Positions 11,481 to 23,692 are shown, counted from the first letter of the stretch. The stretch is 64,000 nt of DNA from Mytilisepta virgata (GCA_028015205.1 CM051517.1:46263135-46327134), one strand, 5' to 3'. The notes: a model not told the origin generated them from the letters alone. Program-made: numbers and translations.

Positions 11481-11989
11481 GTAAAAAAATTATCCCATTT
11501 TATATATGTAATTTGCGATTTTTTAACATTATTTTCCAAGGCAAAAATATGTTAATTGGTTCGACAATCTGTGGCCGGTGAGCAGGGATGAAGGAAAATC
11601 TGGTCTGCTTTCAACTTTACAGCCCATTTTTTGTTATGATTTGTAATGTACTGGTATTTCAAAACATGAAATTCAAAGCAATTAATGGTATTCAATATTT
11701 GAAGCAATGAAAAAAAAATTTTTTCATGATTTTTGGAGTCGCAGCAATAAAAATATTGTTTGTTTCCCCTCACCCGATCGACTCAGTGAAAACCCCGCTG
11801 ACTCATAAGTTTTTATTTCGTTTTTTTTTGTAACATTTTTTTTTTATTTCCGGATCAATTTCGGAGTCAATTCCGGATGAGATTTGCGCTTTATTTTGAC
11901 CTCAAGTTTTTTATTTTTCATTGGATTCAATCTAAAATCAAAAAAGTTTCATGGTGCAGAGGTTCTTGGACAGTCATTTTACAGACTAT
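11481..11989. other. GMC intron, no feature recognised
   Basis: AT-rich intronic DNA with T-runs around 11820-11850. No repeat family, exon or RNA gene was recognised. Confidence 0.4.
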
Positions 11990-13590
11990 TTATTGTATCT
12001 GATAGTGGACATATATGTACAAAGATACTACGTCTTTTATCAATACAATTGAATACCTGACACTGCCTAAAGATATTATTTTAGCATCGTTAGACATTAC
12101 TAGTACTAGTAGTAGTATGAAACACGTGGAAATCACAAGTGCTTTTGACAGAGCATGGCCTAGATTAATGAAACATAGATTCGAAATAGATTTACCACCT
12201 AAGAAAATTATGCTCGACATAATTAATTTTCTTCTTCAGAACAACGAATTCGAATTCAATAGTAGAATGTATAGACAAAAAATATGCCGGGGTACCAATG
12301 GTTGCTCCAATCCCTGGGCTCCAATCTCTCCCAGTCTTACTGATTTACGTATGTTTGAAATAATAACATTTATAATTGAACTCTACATACATTTAGACAA
12401 AATAACCTTGCTGTACATGTATTGAGATGACAGTTTCATTATTTTTAATGGTAATAGAGGAATTACGTTAATTTTTTGAAATAGCAAATACTGTTCATTC
12501 ATTACTAGGTTTACATGTAAAATATCAGACCATAGCTTGGAATTCATAGATTTAACTGTATTTAAAGGATATAGGTTTCTATATGATAAAGACATAATCT
12601 TTCAATCAGTTTGAGGTCTGGAGCTTGCATGTCAGTAACTGCTAGTAGTCCTTTGTTAATATATATTGATCATTTTCATTTTGCTTAGTTTCTTCCGTTA
12701 CCTCTTTTTTAACATCGGACTCGGACATCTTTTGAACTGAGTTTTACTGTGTGTATCGCTGTGTTTGTTTATTCCACATTGGCTAGAGGTAAAGGGGAAG
12801 GGTTTAAGTCTCACAAAACATATTTAACCTTGCCGCATTTTTGCCTTTGTTAGTCTTGTGTGTTTTTTAAAAATTTTGGTTCATTTGTATGTTTCAGAGT
12901 TTGCTGAACTAGTATGCATTAATGTTTAGGGGCCAGCTGAAGCCTGCCTCCGTGTTCGGGATTTTCTCGCTGCGTTGAAGACCCATTGTTAGCCTTGAGC
13001 TGTTTTCTGCTCTTTAGTCGGGTTGTTGTGTCTTTGACCCATTCCGTTTCTGCATTCTTTTTTCTATTCAAGATACACATACTTTATATTTAACGTTATG
13101 TAGAAAACCTATGGAAAACTTTCAGTACTTACATAGATCATCAGCACACCCCTCTTCTGTGTTTAAAGGATTTATATTGGGAGATATAACTAGATTTATT
13201 AGACTTACCAACAAAAAGTCCCCATATCTCAAGTTGAAATATTTATTATAAATCTAATCAAAAGGGGTTATAAACAATGCAAAATTGAACCTTTAATAAC
13301 GCGAAAAACTTAACCTTGCCAGAGAAAGAACAATTCAATACATAAAACAAATGCAAGATAAACACCCCACTTGTATTTACAGCAAAATATAACCTGACTC
13401 TTTAAGAAACATTGGTATTATATCCAAAATGATGAAGAGAGCAACAGAATCTTTAAAAGACTGCTTATTATTGCATATAAAATACATAAAAATATAAAAG
13501 ATTATCTCACATCAGCTACACTTAAATAAAAAATCTATATAAAAGTAAAATTCTTTTAAATAAAATAAATGCAAGACCCTTTTTAATGGA
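11990..13590 (+). pseudogene. Penelope-like element, reverse transcriptase pseudogene
   Basis: Frames between 12015 and 13590 encode a decayed Penelope-type RT. Recognisable pieces are ILASLDIT (motif A region), a NEFEFN...Y stretch followed by a region equivalent to the 'MGxxxSP' box, RDDSFIIFNG (motif C region, DD), then after an interruption CRKPMENFQYLHRSSAHP, a stretch very typical of Penelope-like elements, and KNIKDYLTSATL near 13490-13530. Several stops and frameshifts are present. No GIY-YIG endonuclease domain was recognised downstream. It sits in the GMC intron between 11480 and 15367 and is interrupted by a 461-bp insertion at 12606-13066. Confidence 0.75.
12606..13066 (+). mobile_element. 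SINE-like mussel repeat inserted in the Penelope-like element
   Basis: This 461-bp insertion interrupts the RT reading frame. The flanking TTCAA at 12601-12605 and 13067-13071 looks like a short target duplication; removing the insert plus one copy restores the RT order. The 3' part contains 'gggccagctgaagcctgcc' and 'gggttgttgtgtctttgac', phrases I recognise from a repeat that is very common in Mytilus transcripts and genomes. A truncated reverse-strand copy occurs at 50148-50210. The class (SINE or other non-coding retroelement) is inferred. Confidence 0.6.
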
Positions 13591-14401
13591 ATGAGACCAC
13601 CAGTATTGTACCCCATTCCTCTTCAATTAAAATATATGTTTTGTGTTTGGCAGGAACACGTTTTCATGTCGTCTTTATAAACAAAAGGCTAGAGGTGCCT
13701 GATTAGGATAGGCCTTTGTTCATAAAACCTAAGCCGAAACACTGAACAACTACAAGATGATTTTCTCGACTAGTAGTTTTGGAATTATAAATTATAAATG
13801 ATACAATTGGTAATTGATTTAGAAATTATCTGTGAACTTAATGGTGAACTTAATTGGATATTTGTTTGGATTGGTAGTGGACATGTATTTAACTAACAAT
13901 TTTGATGTCATGCCTGACAAAGTAGGGAATTAAACCTTATAGCATTAGGTCTTGTTTATGGTCTTGGAAATTAAAAATAATATAAAATTCTGTTGAACAA
14001 AAAAAAAAACATTCGACCTACCTACCTACCCTCCTCTGAAATGTAGGGTCGGGAGAGGGGAAACAAACATATTTTTAAATGTGGCCTAGAACTTAAATAA
14101 AATCAGATGTGAACTTTAAGCTCATGGTTGAATTCTTTACTGTGATTGTTCATTTGCTTATAGTAATTTGTTCCGTGTTGCATGGGTTAATTTCTCATGT
14201 CCATTAACCAGAAATTTAATTTTTTACATGTATATTTTTCAGTGAGGTGAAAGGGAAAAGCATTCATCAAAATTTTGAGCCGTTATTTTTCAGTTAGAAG
14301 AAATTCACCATGTATTGCATTGAAATTAGGAACAAAATTATTCCTTGAATTTAATATCTGTCCTTTATATATTTCAGTCATGCATATTTCTCTGCTTTTT
14401 T
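13591..14401. other. GMC intron, no gene seen
   Basis: Probably the decayed 3' flank of the Penelope-like element followed by unremarkable AT-rich intron. An A-run occurs at about 14000 followed by a short 'ctac' run. Confidence 0.4.
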
Positions 14402-15309
14402 AGCTCACCTGACCCAAAGGGCCATGTCAGCTATTTCCTCACTTGGCATATATCGTCCATGCGGCATCTGTTGTCATCGTCGTGAATCGTCATTACCTTT
14501 CCTTTAAAGATGTTCTCCTCTGAAATCAGTAGGCCAATTGAAACAAAAGTTTGCAGCAATGGTCCTTAGGTGGTCTTCTTTCAGAAATATTACGATGACC
14601 CTGCTTGCCATCCAAGATGGCCACCACAGCCGTACAAAGTTTAACATAGGATCCTATTGGAAAATTCATTTAAAAATCTTGTCTGAAACCAGTTAACCAA
14701 TTGGAATACAATTTGGCAGCAATGGTCCTAAGAAGGTCCTTTATCAGAATTGCATCTTGACCTGGACTGCTATACAAGATGGCGACCACAGGCAAACTCA
14801 GTTTAATATAGGACCAAATGGGAAATTCACTTAAAATCTTGCCTGAAATCACAAAGCCAGATGGAATTAAACTTGGCAGCAATGGTTGTGAGGTCCACCT
14901 CTTTCATAATTATATCTGATGACCTGCGTCTACATCCAGAATGGCAGCCGTAAGCAAACGTAGTTTAACATAGGATCATGGTAAAATTCACTTAAATTTC
15001 TTGTCTGAAACCACTTAGCCAATTGGAACTAAACTTGGCAGCAATGGTCCATATTTGCCCTCTTTCAGAAATTTTTCCTTTTAACATAAAGTGCTCTATT
15101 GGAAAATTCACTTAAAAATATTCTTGACTAAAACCAGTGAGCAATTTGGAACCCAATTTGGCAAGAACAGTAAGCCAATTGATACCCAACTTTACAGCAA
15201 TGTTACAGACTACTAACCAAAATAGACATAGTCAATCAATTTATTCTGCTTTAAGTAAGCAAATGATATCCAGGTGAGTGGAGTGATACAGCCTCCTGGT
15301 CACCTCTAG
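14402..15309 (+). mobile_element. HINE-like element (copy 4)
   Basis: The 5' end is T-run plus AGCTCACCTGACCCAAAGGG. Core units carry 'atccaagatggccaccaca', 'agtttaacataggatcctat' and 'ttggcagcaatggtcctta'. The 3' end has CCAGGTGAGTGGAGTGATAC, a degenerate GCCTCCTGGTCACC hairpin and CTAG (15306-15309). It ends 57 bp before the next GMC exon. Confidence 0.78.
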
Positions 15310-15366
15310 TTTTTTTTAATGTACAACCCTTGTAATGAAGTTGGTTAAATTAGATATTTAATTCAG

Positions 15367-15541
15367 GTAATAGCAGAGGTTCTGAAGACTAAGGCAGAAA
15401 TCTCCCTTATGATATATCCTACGTTAATTCATCCTAAGAGTCGTGGAACAATTCACTTGAAAACTACTGATCCATTTGATTATCCTGCTATAGATCCACA
15501 GTACTTGGAAAAGAAGGAAGATGTTGAAGTTTTAATAGAAT
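15367..15541 (+). CDS. GMC oxidoreductase C-terminal domain, exon
   Basis: The exon lies between 'attcag' and 'gtaagt' and is 175 nt (58 codons plus one base). It encodes LIHPKSRGTIHLKTTDPFDY followed by PAIDPQYL, the opening of the GMC C-terminal domain and one of the most recognisable stretches of the family. The consensus donor gtaagt and matching phases support the model. Confidence 0.9.
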
Positions 15542-15862
15542 GTAAGTATCTACAGAGAGGTCTAGAACAAATAATAGTTGGCATAAAAAATTGTGTATAC
15601 TGTGCTGTGTATACTGTGGGTTTATTATATTTTGTTGAATACCACTTTATGGGTGCAGTGGAACCATGAATTTGAATATTTCAATAAAATATATCTTTCA
15701 TTCAGCATTTTTTACAAGAAAATCATGAAATCACGAAATTATTGTGTGAATATAATATTGCAAATCTAAGAGATTTTGCAGTAATTTGAGAGACATAAAT
15801 ACTGTTCTTGCACAAGGTGTAATATAATATCAGTAGGGAAAAATAATGATATTAGTTTTTAA

Positions 15863-15930
15863 GCTCACCTGACCCACAGTGTCATGAAAGCTTTTGCCAT
15901 TTCTTGGCATCCGTCATCTTAAACTTTTTT
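15863..15930 (+). repeat. HINE 5'-end fragment
   Basis: Only the 5' leader of the family is present: AAGCTCACCTGACCCACAG, 'gcttttgccatttcttggca' and 'tccgtcatc'. No core or 3' end follows, so this is a truncated copy in the GMC intron. Confidence 0.6.
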
Positions 15931-16146
15931 TTTAACAGATTTTCCATAAAAACAAATTTACCGTATATGTCACATAATGTGGGGCACACAGTTGTATTTT
16001 TATTTTGAACATTTTAGGACAGCCAATGATTCTTCATCAAGAAATCAGTTTATAAGCAATTCTATAATAAAGAAATTTTGTAATATCACTTTTAGAATTA
16101 TTAATTACCTGTGCATCTTGACTCAATTTATTTTCCCACCATTTTT

Positions 16147-17151
16147 AGCTCGCCTGTCCTGAAAGGCCATGTGAGCTTTTGCCATCACTTTGCATCCGTC
16201 CGTCCCTTCATCCGTCGTCCATCTGTCGTCTGTCCATATTTCCAAATGTAACCAAACTTGGCAGGTATGTTAATTGGATGGTTCTGTACAAACGTTCTGT
16301 TTTTTTTATGCCGATTTGATATTCAACATGACTACAAGGGGCAGATAATTCGTTCTGATTGGAATTATCTGTAAAGCTCTTCTTGTGAGAAACTACCAAG
16401 CCAATTGAATGGATTTGTTGGATGAACCTCTACAAATGTATGTTTTATGTGCCGATTAGAAATTCAAGATGGTTGCCAAAGCTGGACTTAGTTTAACATT
16501 GGATCCTATGGTGAAATTTTGTACAAAGGTCTTCTTGTCAGAAACTAATGAGCCAATTGAAATGTTTTTATGTATGAACAAGCATTGGATAAACCTCTAC
16601 AAAATTTATATTTTTTTGTGCTGATCGGAAATTCAATATGGCCGCCACAGACAGACTTAGTTTAACATTTGAACCCTGTTGGAAATTTGTACAAAGGTCT
16701 TCTTGTCAGAAACCACCAAGCCAATTGAAATATTTTTATGTATGAACAAGCATTGAATAAACCTCTACAAAAGTTATGTTTGTTTATGCCTATCTGAAAT
16801 TCAAGATGGTTGCCACAGCCGGACTTAATTTAACATTGGACCGTATGGGGAAATTTGTACAAAGGTATTCTTGTCAGAAAATACTAAGGCAATCAAAATT
16901 GCATAAAGATCCTTGGATTAATGTCTTATACAAAAGTTTTGTTTTCCTGCTGATCGGAATCCAAGCTAGCTGCCACAGCTGGACTTAGTTTAATATTTTT
17001 AACATTGAACACTGGAAGAATTCTTTAAAAATCTTATCGAGAAGTGCTGGACACTGTAGAACAACTCCTTGCAGATCTTATCTAGAAGCGCTTTGTCAGT
17101 TGTGGTCACCTACAATCCAGGTGAACTATTCAGGTTCCATGGAGCCTCTGG
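16147..17151 (+). mobile_element. HINE-like element (copy 5)
   Basis: The 5' end is TTTTT plus AGCTCGCCTGTCCTGAAAGG. The core units share 'tttgtacaaaggtcttcttg', 'ttcaagatggttgccaca' and 'gacttagtttaacattgga'. The 3' end has CCAGGTGAACTATTCAGG, a hairpin remnant and CTGG (17148-17151), which still fits CTRR. Intronic. Confidence 0.75.
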
Positions 17152-17811
17152 TTTAAATTGACATTCACATCAAGTAATCTTAGTGTGTGTCTTTTTTGAA
17201 ACTGCAAGTGGTTTTTCCAGAATATCTCAAATGTTTCATTAAAATAAAAGTTAAAAGTATTACACTACTTTTTGTTTTCAATAGTCCTAATGGATTATTG
17301 TCATTTCCATTGCTCAAATTCCCAAATATTTTACGGGAGCTAATTTTCCAATTTTCGTGTGCAATTCATCTGTTCTTTTGCATCAGATATGATGTCACCG
17401 CAAATAAATTATGTGGAAGTTTAATTCATATTGACTTTTAAGACATATACTCAATTGTTATTTTTAAACTTACAGAACTTTAAGACACACTTGTTATATG
17501 CAGTTTCAATGTCAATACTTACTGATTGTTGGCATAATGTAAATACAGAATGGAAACGGCACTTTATGTCTGTGAAGCATTGTTTATGCTGCAGTATGAC
17601 ACTCATTGATGCAGTTGTATAATTTGTTCACATTTATTTCCTATGATACTGAATATACAGATAATGCATCATATGGTTTTTTGTGATCTAAATGATCAAT
17701 GATATAACTAACAGACTGTGTGAAATTTGACCAAGCATCACAGATAATTTATCGCTTAAAAGATTGTTGGTTACTGATAAAAATATATCATAAGAAAAAT
17801 TATCATTTTAT

Positions 17812-18575
17812 TGTCGAGCCTCCGACTTAAGTCGCGGAAAGCTCAACATAGGGATAGTGATCCGTCGGCAGCGGTGTTAACTAACTTCTTAAAAGCTTTA
17901 TAGTTTAGAAGATGGAAGACCTGGATGCTTTATACTTTGTATTTAGATGCCTTATCTTACGAAGTTTCCGTCTGTCATATGTACATTGTCCTTGACCTCA
18001 TTTTCATGGTTGAGTAACTACTTGAAAAAAAAGTTAAGATTTTTTGTGATGTTAATTTCTCTCTTATTATGAGTAATAGGATAACTATATTTGGTATGTG
18101 CATACCTTACAAGGTCCTCATCCCCGTCAGACAGTTTTCAATTGACCTCATCCCCATTTCAAGGATCAGTGAACAAGGTTAAGTTTTGGTGGTCAAATCC
18201 ATATCTCAGATACTATAAGCAATAGGTCATATTTGGTGTATGGAAGGATTGTAAGGTGTGCATGTCCAACTGGCAGGTGTCATCTGACCTTGACATCATT
18301 TTCATGGTTCAGTGGTTATAGTTAAGTTTTTGTGTTTTGGCCTGTTTTTCGAATACTGTATGCAATAGGTCTACTATATTTGGTGTATGGAAGGATTGTA
18401 AGGTGTACATGTCCAGCTGGCAGGTGTCATCTGACCTTGACCTCATTTTCATGGTTCAGTGGTTATAGTTAAGTTTTTGTGTTTTGGCCTGTTTTTCGAA
18501 TACTGTATGCAATATGTCTAATAGCATTTACTTTCATTAGAAATACATGACAGGCGAGACATTTTTGTGTGTCCA
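17812..18575 (+). mobile_element. GTCGAGCC-ended repeat with internal tandem units
   Basis: It starts TTGTCGAGCCTCCGAC with an immediate hairpin (gagcctccgac...gtcgcggaaagctc) and ends 'ggcgagacatttttgtgtg' plus 'tccactcttg'. Inside are units of about 140-180 bp with 'cttgacctcattttcatgg', 'ttcagtggttatagttaag' and 'gcaataggtc'; the last two units (about 18235-18370 and 18372-18515) are nearly identical. I recognise the family from mussels. Further members are at 56846-57140, 58787-59550 and about 63180-63795. Intronic to the GMC gene. Confidence 0.65.
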
Positions 18576-18656
18576 CTCTTGTTATATACATGTACTATAA
18601 TATTAAAAAGGTTTGACAAATGTTTTTCTTATGTTTTATTTAATCTTTATACTTAG

Positions 18657-18885
18657 CTATACGACTGGTTCAACAGATGTCTAAAACTGAGGTTTTCCAG
18701 AGATTAGGAGCAAAACTTGTAAATCCAGATGAGCTGGCAGCAAAATGTACACATCTTAAATATGACAGTGATGAATTCTGGGAGTGCCAGATACGTAATT
18801 TTGCCCAGACAGTTTACCATCCTACATCAACCTGCAGAATGGGAGCTGTTAATGACCCCAGGGCTGTTGTAGATCCTCAGCTTAG
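18657..18885 (+). CDS. GMC oxidoreductase exon with active-site histidine
   Basis: This 229-nt exon follows 'tacttag'; two bases complete a Ser codon from the previous exon and two bases (AG) are passed on. It encodes WECQIRNFAQTVYHPTSTC then RMG: the His in YHPTSTCRMG is the conserved catalytic His of GMC enzymes (family motif HxxGTCRMG; here Ser replaces the usual Gly/Val before TC). The following DPRAVVDPQLR is also typical. The next intron starts gtatat, a weaker donor than the others. Confidence 0.9.
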
Positions 18886-19945
18886 GTATATAGCATAATT
18901 GAGATTTAGACAATTTTAAATGTTAGATTTTCATTCAAGTCTGCAAAATTTTTCTATGCCTCTTTTGTTGGGAATTGTGCCATTGTCAGGAATACACATG
19001 TACTGGTAGGTGTTATTTATCCCTGAATTGGGTTTCCATTGTAAAAGTTGTCATAACTTTTATCAAAATCAGTTGAAATTTTGAATTATTTTGAATGTTT
19101 GAATTAATGCACAGATCTGTTTCAATTGTTTTTATTTTTATTTTTAAGTTGTACAATTACTGGAATGTCTGTCTGTTTCACTTTAAGTTGTCAGATTTTC
19201 ATGTACATTACAGGTATCTCTGACTTTTTGATGGAAGAATTGAAATAAAAGTACTATCCAATTCCTTGAACCTTTTTCACATACACAATGGGATTTAGTA
19301 GTGTGAACCATTTTCCATATATTAATCTATTTCTCCTGTGAATTATTAATGTCTTAATGTAACTTATGAGTAGCTTCTTTGAAGCTTCTAACAGATTATC
19401 TAAATACAATTATATTTGACACAAAAATGTAATTAACTGTTAAGGACAGCTTTACAACAGCACATTCAAGCTAACTGACATTAAGTGGCACAAGATTGGT
19501 ATGAAGGCTACAAATAGTGGTTTTGGTCTTTTTTATGCCCCTGCCCCAAAGCAAAGGGGGCCTTAACTGTTACCTTTGACCGTCCTTCCATCCATCCGAT
19601 TTTAGTTTCCGCACTCTAACTTTAGTTTGTCTCATCCAAATTTAATGAAACTCATACACAATGCTAAGAACCACAACACGCAGACAAAGTTCGAATGTGG
19701 GCAGTGAGTCATTTACCATTCTAGAGTTATGCCCCTTTATAACTTGGAAAATTGCAGCATTTTCAAGTATTATAAGCCGGCTTGAGCGGGGGCATTCGTT
19801 TCATCAGACACATTCTTTTATTTCTCTTATGAACTGTTTTCGAGTTCCAAGATATGCATCTAACCTAATGTTTCACTAATGCCATAAAATCATATCATTT
19901 AGTAGACAAATTTACAACCATATCTCTAACTGCATTATTTTCCAG
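18886..19945. other. GMC last intron, with a repeat fragment
   Basis: The intron contains a fragment (about 19540-19860) beginning 'tatgcccctgccccaaagca' and 'gaccgtccttccatcc', resembling the 5' part of a widespread bivalve repeat; its 3' end is not clear. No other feature was seen. Confidence 0.5.
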
Positions 19946-20111
19946 GGTAAAAGGAATTTCAGGATTACGAGTTGCTGATGCATCTGTGATGAGAAATTTA
20001 CCATCAGGTAACACAAATGCTCCGTCTATCATGATTGGTGAGAAGGTGTCTGATTTAATCAGAGGAATAGACAGTGTGGCAGATATCAGAAAAGGAACAA
20101 AAAATTTGTAA
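19946..20111 (+). CDS. GMC oxidoreductase, terminal coding exon
   Basis: It follows 'ttttccag', completes an Arg codon and runs 54 further codons to TAA (20109-20111). It encodes [20 protein letters not shown] then [20 protein letters not shown], the C-terminal GMC signature, including the second conserved active-site residue region (Asn in GNTNAP) and the final IGEK helix. The wording of this end is close to choline dehydrogenases, but assignment of substrate is not possible. A possible poly(A) signal AATAAA is at 20754-20759; nearer signals were not obvious. Confidence 0.9.
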
Positions 20112-20866
20112 TTTTGTAATATGTTAAGTACATGTATTTGTATTTCATTATCAATGTAAAATGTATCATTAATTTCTTGAGTTTACAGTTTTACATACGC
20201 ATCATCTTTTTAAATGTTGTGTAACGTTAAAATTCTTTAATTGAAATTAAGGAAAGAATGTTGTTTTATTTCATTTTTCTAATATGTGATTTCTGTTTGC
20301 TCATTCTAACTTAAGACTCATATATGTTACTTAGATGATAGCTATATTGAATTTTTATAGTTGCCAGATCATGTACTTCTATTAATTATGGACTTGATGG
20401 TAAACAGATTAACACCTATGGCTCAATTGTTGTTGTTGTAATATTTCCAATATTATCCACAGAAAATTGACATTACACCCATTATTGTATTAAATTATGT
20501 GATATAGTGTTAGTCATGTGATAATTAAAGTTCTTTGTTATTATATAGTTTTACATGAGATAAAAGCCTGTGTAATGCTCTACTTATATCGTCTGCAATC
20601 ATTTGTATATTTCCTGTTATATTTTTTATGAGATATGTTTTATTTTATGTAAGCATTTTCTGAGAATTTTAATATTTGAAGCAGGATGTCAGTTATCTAG
20701 TTTTTATAAGGCTGTTGACTTAAAAATTTAAGATATCCTACTTGATATGCAAAAATAAAATGAGATGGGATAAATGTTAAAATGAATGAAAATTGCAGTA
20801 TTGTAATATCCAGTTCCACCTTTCAGGAATTATATAATTGACTGTAAATTGTCAGACCATCTTGTT
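20112..20866 (+). other. Probable GMC 3' UTR / downstream flank
   Basis: AT-rich DNA after the stop with an AATAAA at 20754-20759. No further exon was recognised. The extent of the UTR cannot be fixed without transcripts. Confidence 0.4.
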
Positions 20867-21074
20867 GGGTATTAACAATTTTCAGCTACATACTAATTTA
20901 CCAAATATGTTTTTGATTTTCTTATTAAAATACATAGAATGGGCATTCTAAACTTTTAGCAGAAGTTCATTAACTGTGTTTTTTTATGTTATATATTCAG
21001 ATTTACATATATATATATTTATACTTTTTACATTATTATTATCAAGACTACAATACTCTAGTGCTAATCTTTTT
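20867..21074 (+). repeat. Local direct duplication, left copy (interrupted)
   Basis: About 205 bp (from 'gggtattaacaattttcagc' to 'agtgctaatcttttt') recurs at about 23693-23905. The left copy is split by the HINE at 21075-23646, after which its continuation (cattctcctttagatacttc, to 'aaaaattg') resumes at 23649. The right copy is uninterrupted. Confidence 0.85.
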
Positions 21075-23646
21075 AGCTCAGCTGACCCGAAGGGTCATGT
21101 GAGCTATTGCCATCACTTGGCGTCCGTCGGCGTCCGTCGGCGTCCGTCCGTCGTTCGTCCGTCGTCCGGCATAAACTTTTTAAAAAATCTTCTCCTCTGA
21201 AACTGCTGGGCCAGTATGAACCAAGCTTGGTCTGAATCATCACCAGGGTACCTAGTTTCAAAATTGTATCCGATGAGTCCAAGGACCAAACAACATGGCC
21301 GCTGTTACTATATATAGAACATAGGAGTAAATTGCTGTTTTTGGTTAATAACTCAAAAACCAGTACAGATATCGTAAATCTGACGGGGTAAAAATGATCA
21401 ACATGGCAAGATCTACCTACCCTGCAATTTTGAAGTTAATTGGAATACCCATCTTGGAGTTATTGCCCTTTTTTTGTGAAATTTTCAAATTTTTTATACA
21501 TTTTGTCTTATATTTTGAAAAGTATTAGAGATAGAGGTTAAGTTTTATTGCAGAAATGTTCAGCATGTCAAGATCAACATACCCTCTAATTGTGTTATAA
21601 ATCAGAAAACCCATCTTGGAGTTATTGCCCTTTCTTTGTCAAATTTTCAACATTTTAATATATTTTTCCTTATATTTCATTAACTATAAGAGATAGAAGT
21701 TAAGTTTAAATTGCAAAAGTGTTCGGTTTATCGACTGCATGCTTCATGACACAAAACCGAAAGGATTTCAAATGTTGTAATAAGAGTTACGTCCCCTTAA
21801 TGAAAAGCAGTTTTCGCTAAAAATTTTTACTTGAAAACTATGACATGTACAGGCATGGGACTTTCACTATTGGTCATAGGACCAAATAAGCTATTGAAAG
21901 GGGTCAAGGTCAAATCTCAATTTTGACCTTGACCTTTGACCGCAGACCTTGTTATCGAAATAACTCAGAAACCTTAAGAAATAGCTGATGAAATGTATTG
22001 GGAAAAATGTTTATCTTGTCAAGATCTAAATTTGTCTCATTAGAACTGAAGTTCTACGATGACTCCATATAGGAGTTACTGCCCTTGACACATGTTTGAT
22101 TTATACTATATCTCGAAAACCATTATAGATATGAAGAAAATGTTAATACAAAAAAAGATCAGTTTCAAAAGATCTACATTTTAGTACCAAGGTCAAAAGT
22201 CAGGGATCAAGGTCATTGAAAAAGCCCTTAGTAACCGATGGAAAAGTACCTAGCAACCATATATATTTATGCACAGGACCATATTATAGAGCCGTAGAGA
22301 TCAAAATGAAAGTTCAAGGGTCAAGGTCATCGAAAAAGTTCTTAGCAACCGATGGAAAAGTACCTAGCAACCATATATATTTATGCTCAGGACACTATTA
22401 TAGATCTGTAGAGGTCAAAATAGAAGGTCAAGGGTCAAGGTCATTGAAAAGGTCCTTAGCAACTGATAGAAAAGTACCTGGCAACCATATATATTTATGT
22501 TCAGGAATCTTTTTTAGAGCTGTAGAGATAAAAAGGAAGGTCATTGGTCAAGGTCATTGAAAAAGTCCTTAGTAACTGATGGAAAAGTACCTAGCAACCA
22601 TATATATTTATGCTCAGGACACTATTATAGAGCCATAGAAGTCAAAATGGAAGTTCAAGGGTGAAGGTCATTGAAAAAGTCCTTAGTAACCGATGGAAAA
22701 GTACCTAGCAATCATATATATTTATGCTCAGGACCCTATTATAGAGCCATAGAGGTTAAAATGGAAGGTCAGTGGTCAAGGTCATCGAAAAAGCCCTTAG
22801 CAACCGATGTAAAAGTACCTAGCAACCATATATATTTATGTTCAGGGACCTATTTTAGAGCTGTAGAGGTCAAAATCGAAGGTCAATGGTCAAGGTTATT
22901 GTGACAGTCCTATATTTTGACTATACAAGTCAAAATAGAAGGTCAACAGTCATGCTTAATAGCCTTAATTGCAATTTGACATGGGAAAGACCTTGCAATT
23001 GTTCTCTGAACAATTGTCTTTTGGTCCCATTTAAAAATGGTATCGGACATGTCCATACCTGGTCCAAGATGGCCACCAGTGGGGAACATAGTTTAACATT
23101 GGACACTCACCTGATCCAAGATGGATACTAGCAGGGAACATAGTTTAACATTTGACCCAATGGGGAAATGTATTCAAATATCTTCTCTGAAACCGCTGGG
23201 CTAATTTGAACCACACTTGGTCACAATAGTCTGGATGATCCATTTTAAAAATTGTATCTGACATGTTCAGACCTGATCCAAGACGGCCACCAGCAGGGAA
23301 CATAGTTTAACATTGGACCCCATGGGGAAATGTATTCAAAGATCAATTAAGTTCTCTTCTGAATCTACTGTACCAATTGGAACCACACTTGGTTACAATG
23401 ATCCTTGGGTGGTCCCCTTTAAAAAATTGTATCCAACACGTATGCTCAAACTGAAAGAACACTGCCAGCAGGGAACATGATTTAACAGTTGACTCTTATG
23501 AAACTACTATACCAATTGGAACCAAACTAATTTACAATTGTTCTTGGATAGTCCCCATTAAAAACTATCTGACAGGTCCACATTACATCCTATGGCAGCA
23601 GAGTGGTGTATCCAGGTGAGCTATACAGGCTCCTGGGAGCCTCTAG
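21075..23646 (+). mobile_element. HINE-like element (copy 6), complete, with internal satellite
   Basis: The 5' end is TTTTT plus AGCTCAGCTGACCCGAAGGG, then a cgtccgtcgg run. The interior has two kinds of tandem DNA: cores with 'aatcttctcctctgaaactg', 'catcttggagttattgccc' and 'gggaacatagtttaacattg', and six units of 111-115 bp at about 22210-22900 built on 'ttagcaaccgatggaaaagt', 'acctagcaaccatatatat' and 'tatagagctgtagaggtcaa'. The 3' end is CCAGGTGAGCTATACAGG, hairpin GGCTCCTGGGAGCC and CTAG (23643-23646). The unoccupied site is present in the neighbouring duplication, which fixes the boundaries. Confidence 0.88.
22210..22900 (+). repeat. Tandem satellite of 111-115 bp, about six units
   Basis: Unit starts are spaced 111-115 bp (for example near 22222, 22333, 22447, 22560, 22673 and 22788). 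The period is often a multiple of three, so the + strand gives an open frame with repeated 'NHIYLCSG' phrases; this is a repeat translation, not a protein gene. The first 120 bases of the window are one such unit from another copy. Confidence 0.85.
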
Positions 23647-23692
23647 TTCATTCTCCTTTAGATACTTCATCAAATATCGTTTATAAAAATTG

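Noticed and set aside
22210..22900. CRISPR-like array
   Set aside because: Units are contiguous 111-115-bp tandem repeats without unique spacers, in a eukaryotic transposable element.
22216..22904. Repeat protein with NHIYLCSG units
   Set aside because: The frame is an accident of a 111-115-bp satellite inside a HINE; the unit length drifts out of multiples of three and the frame breaks.
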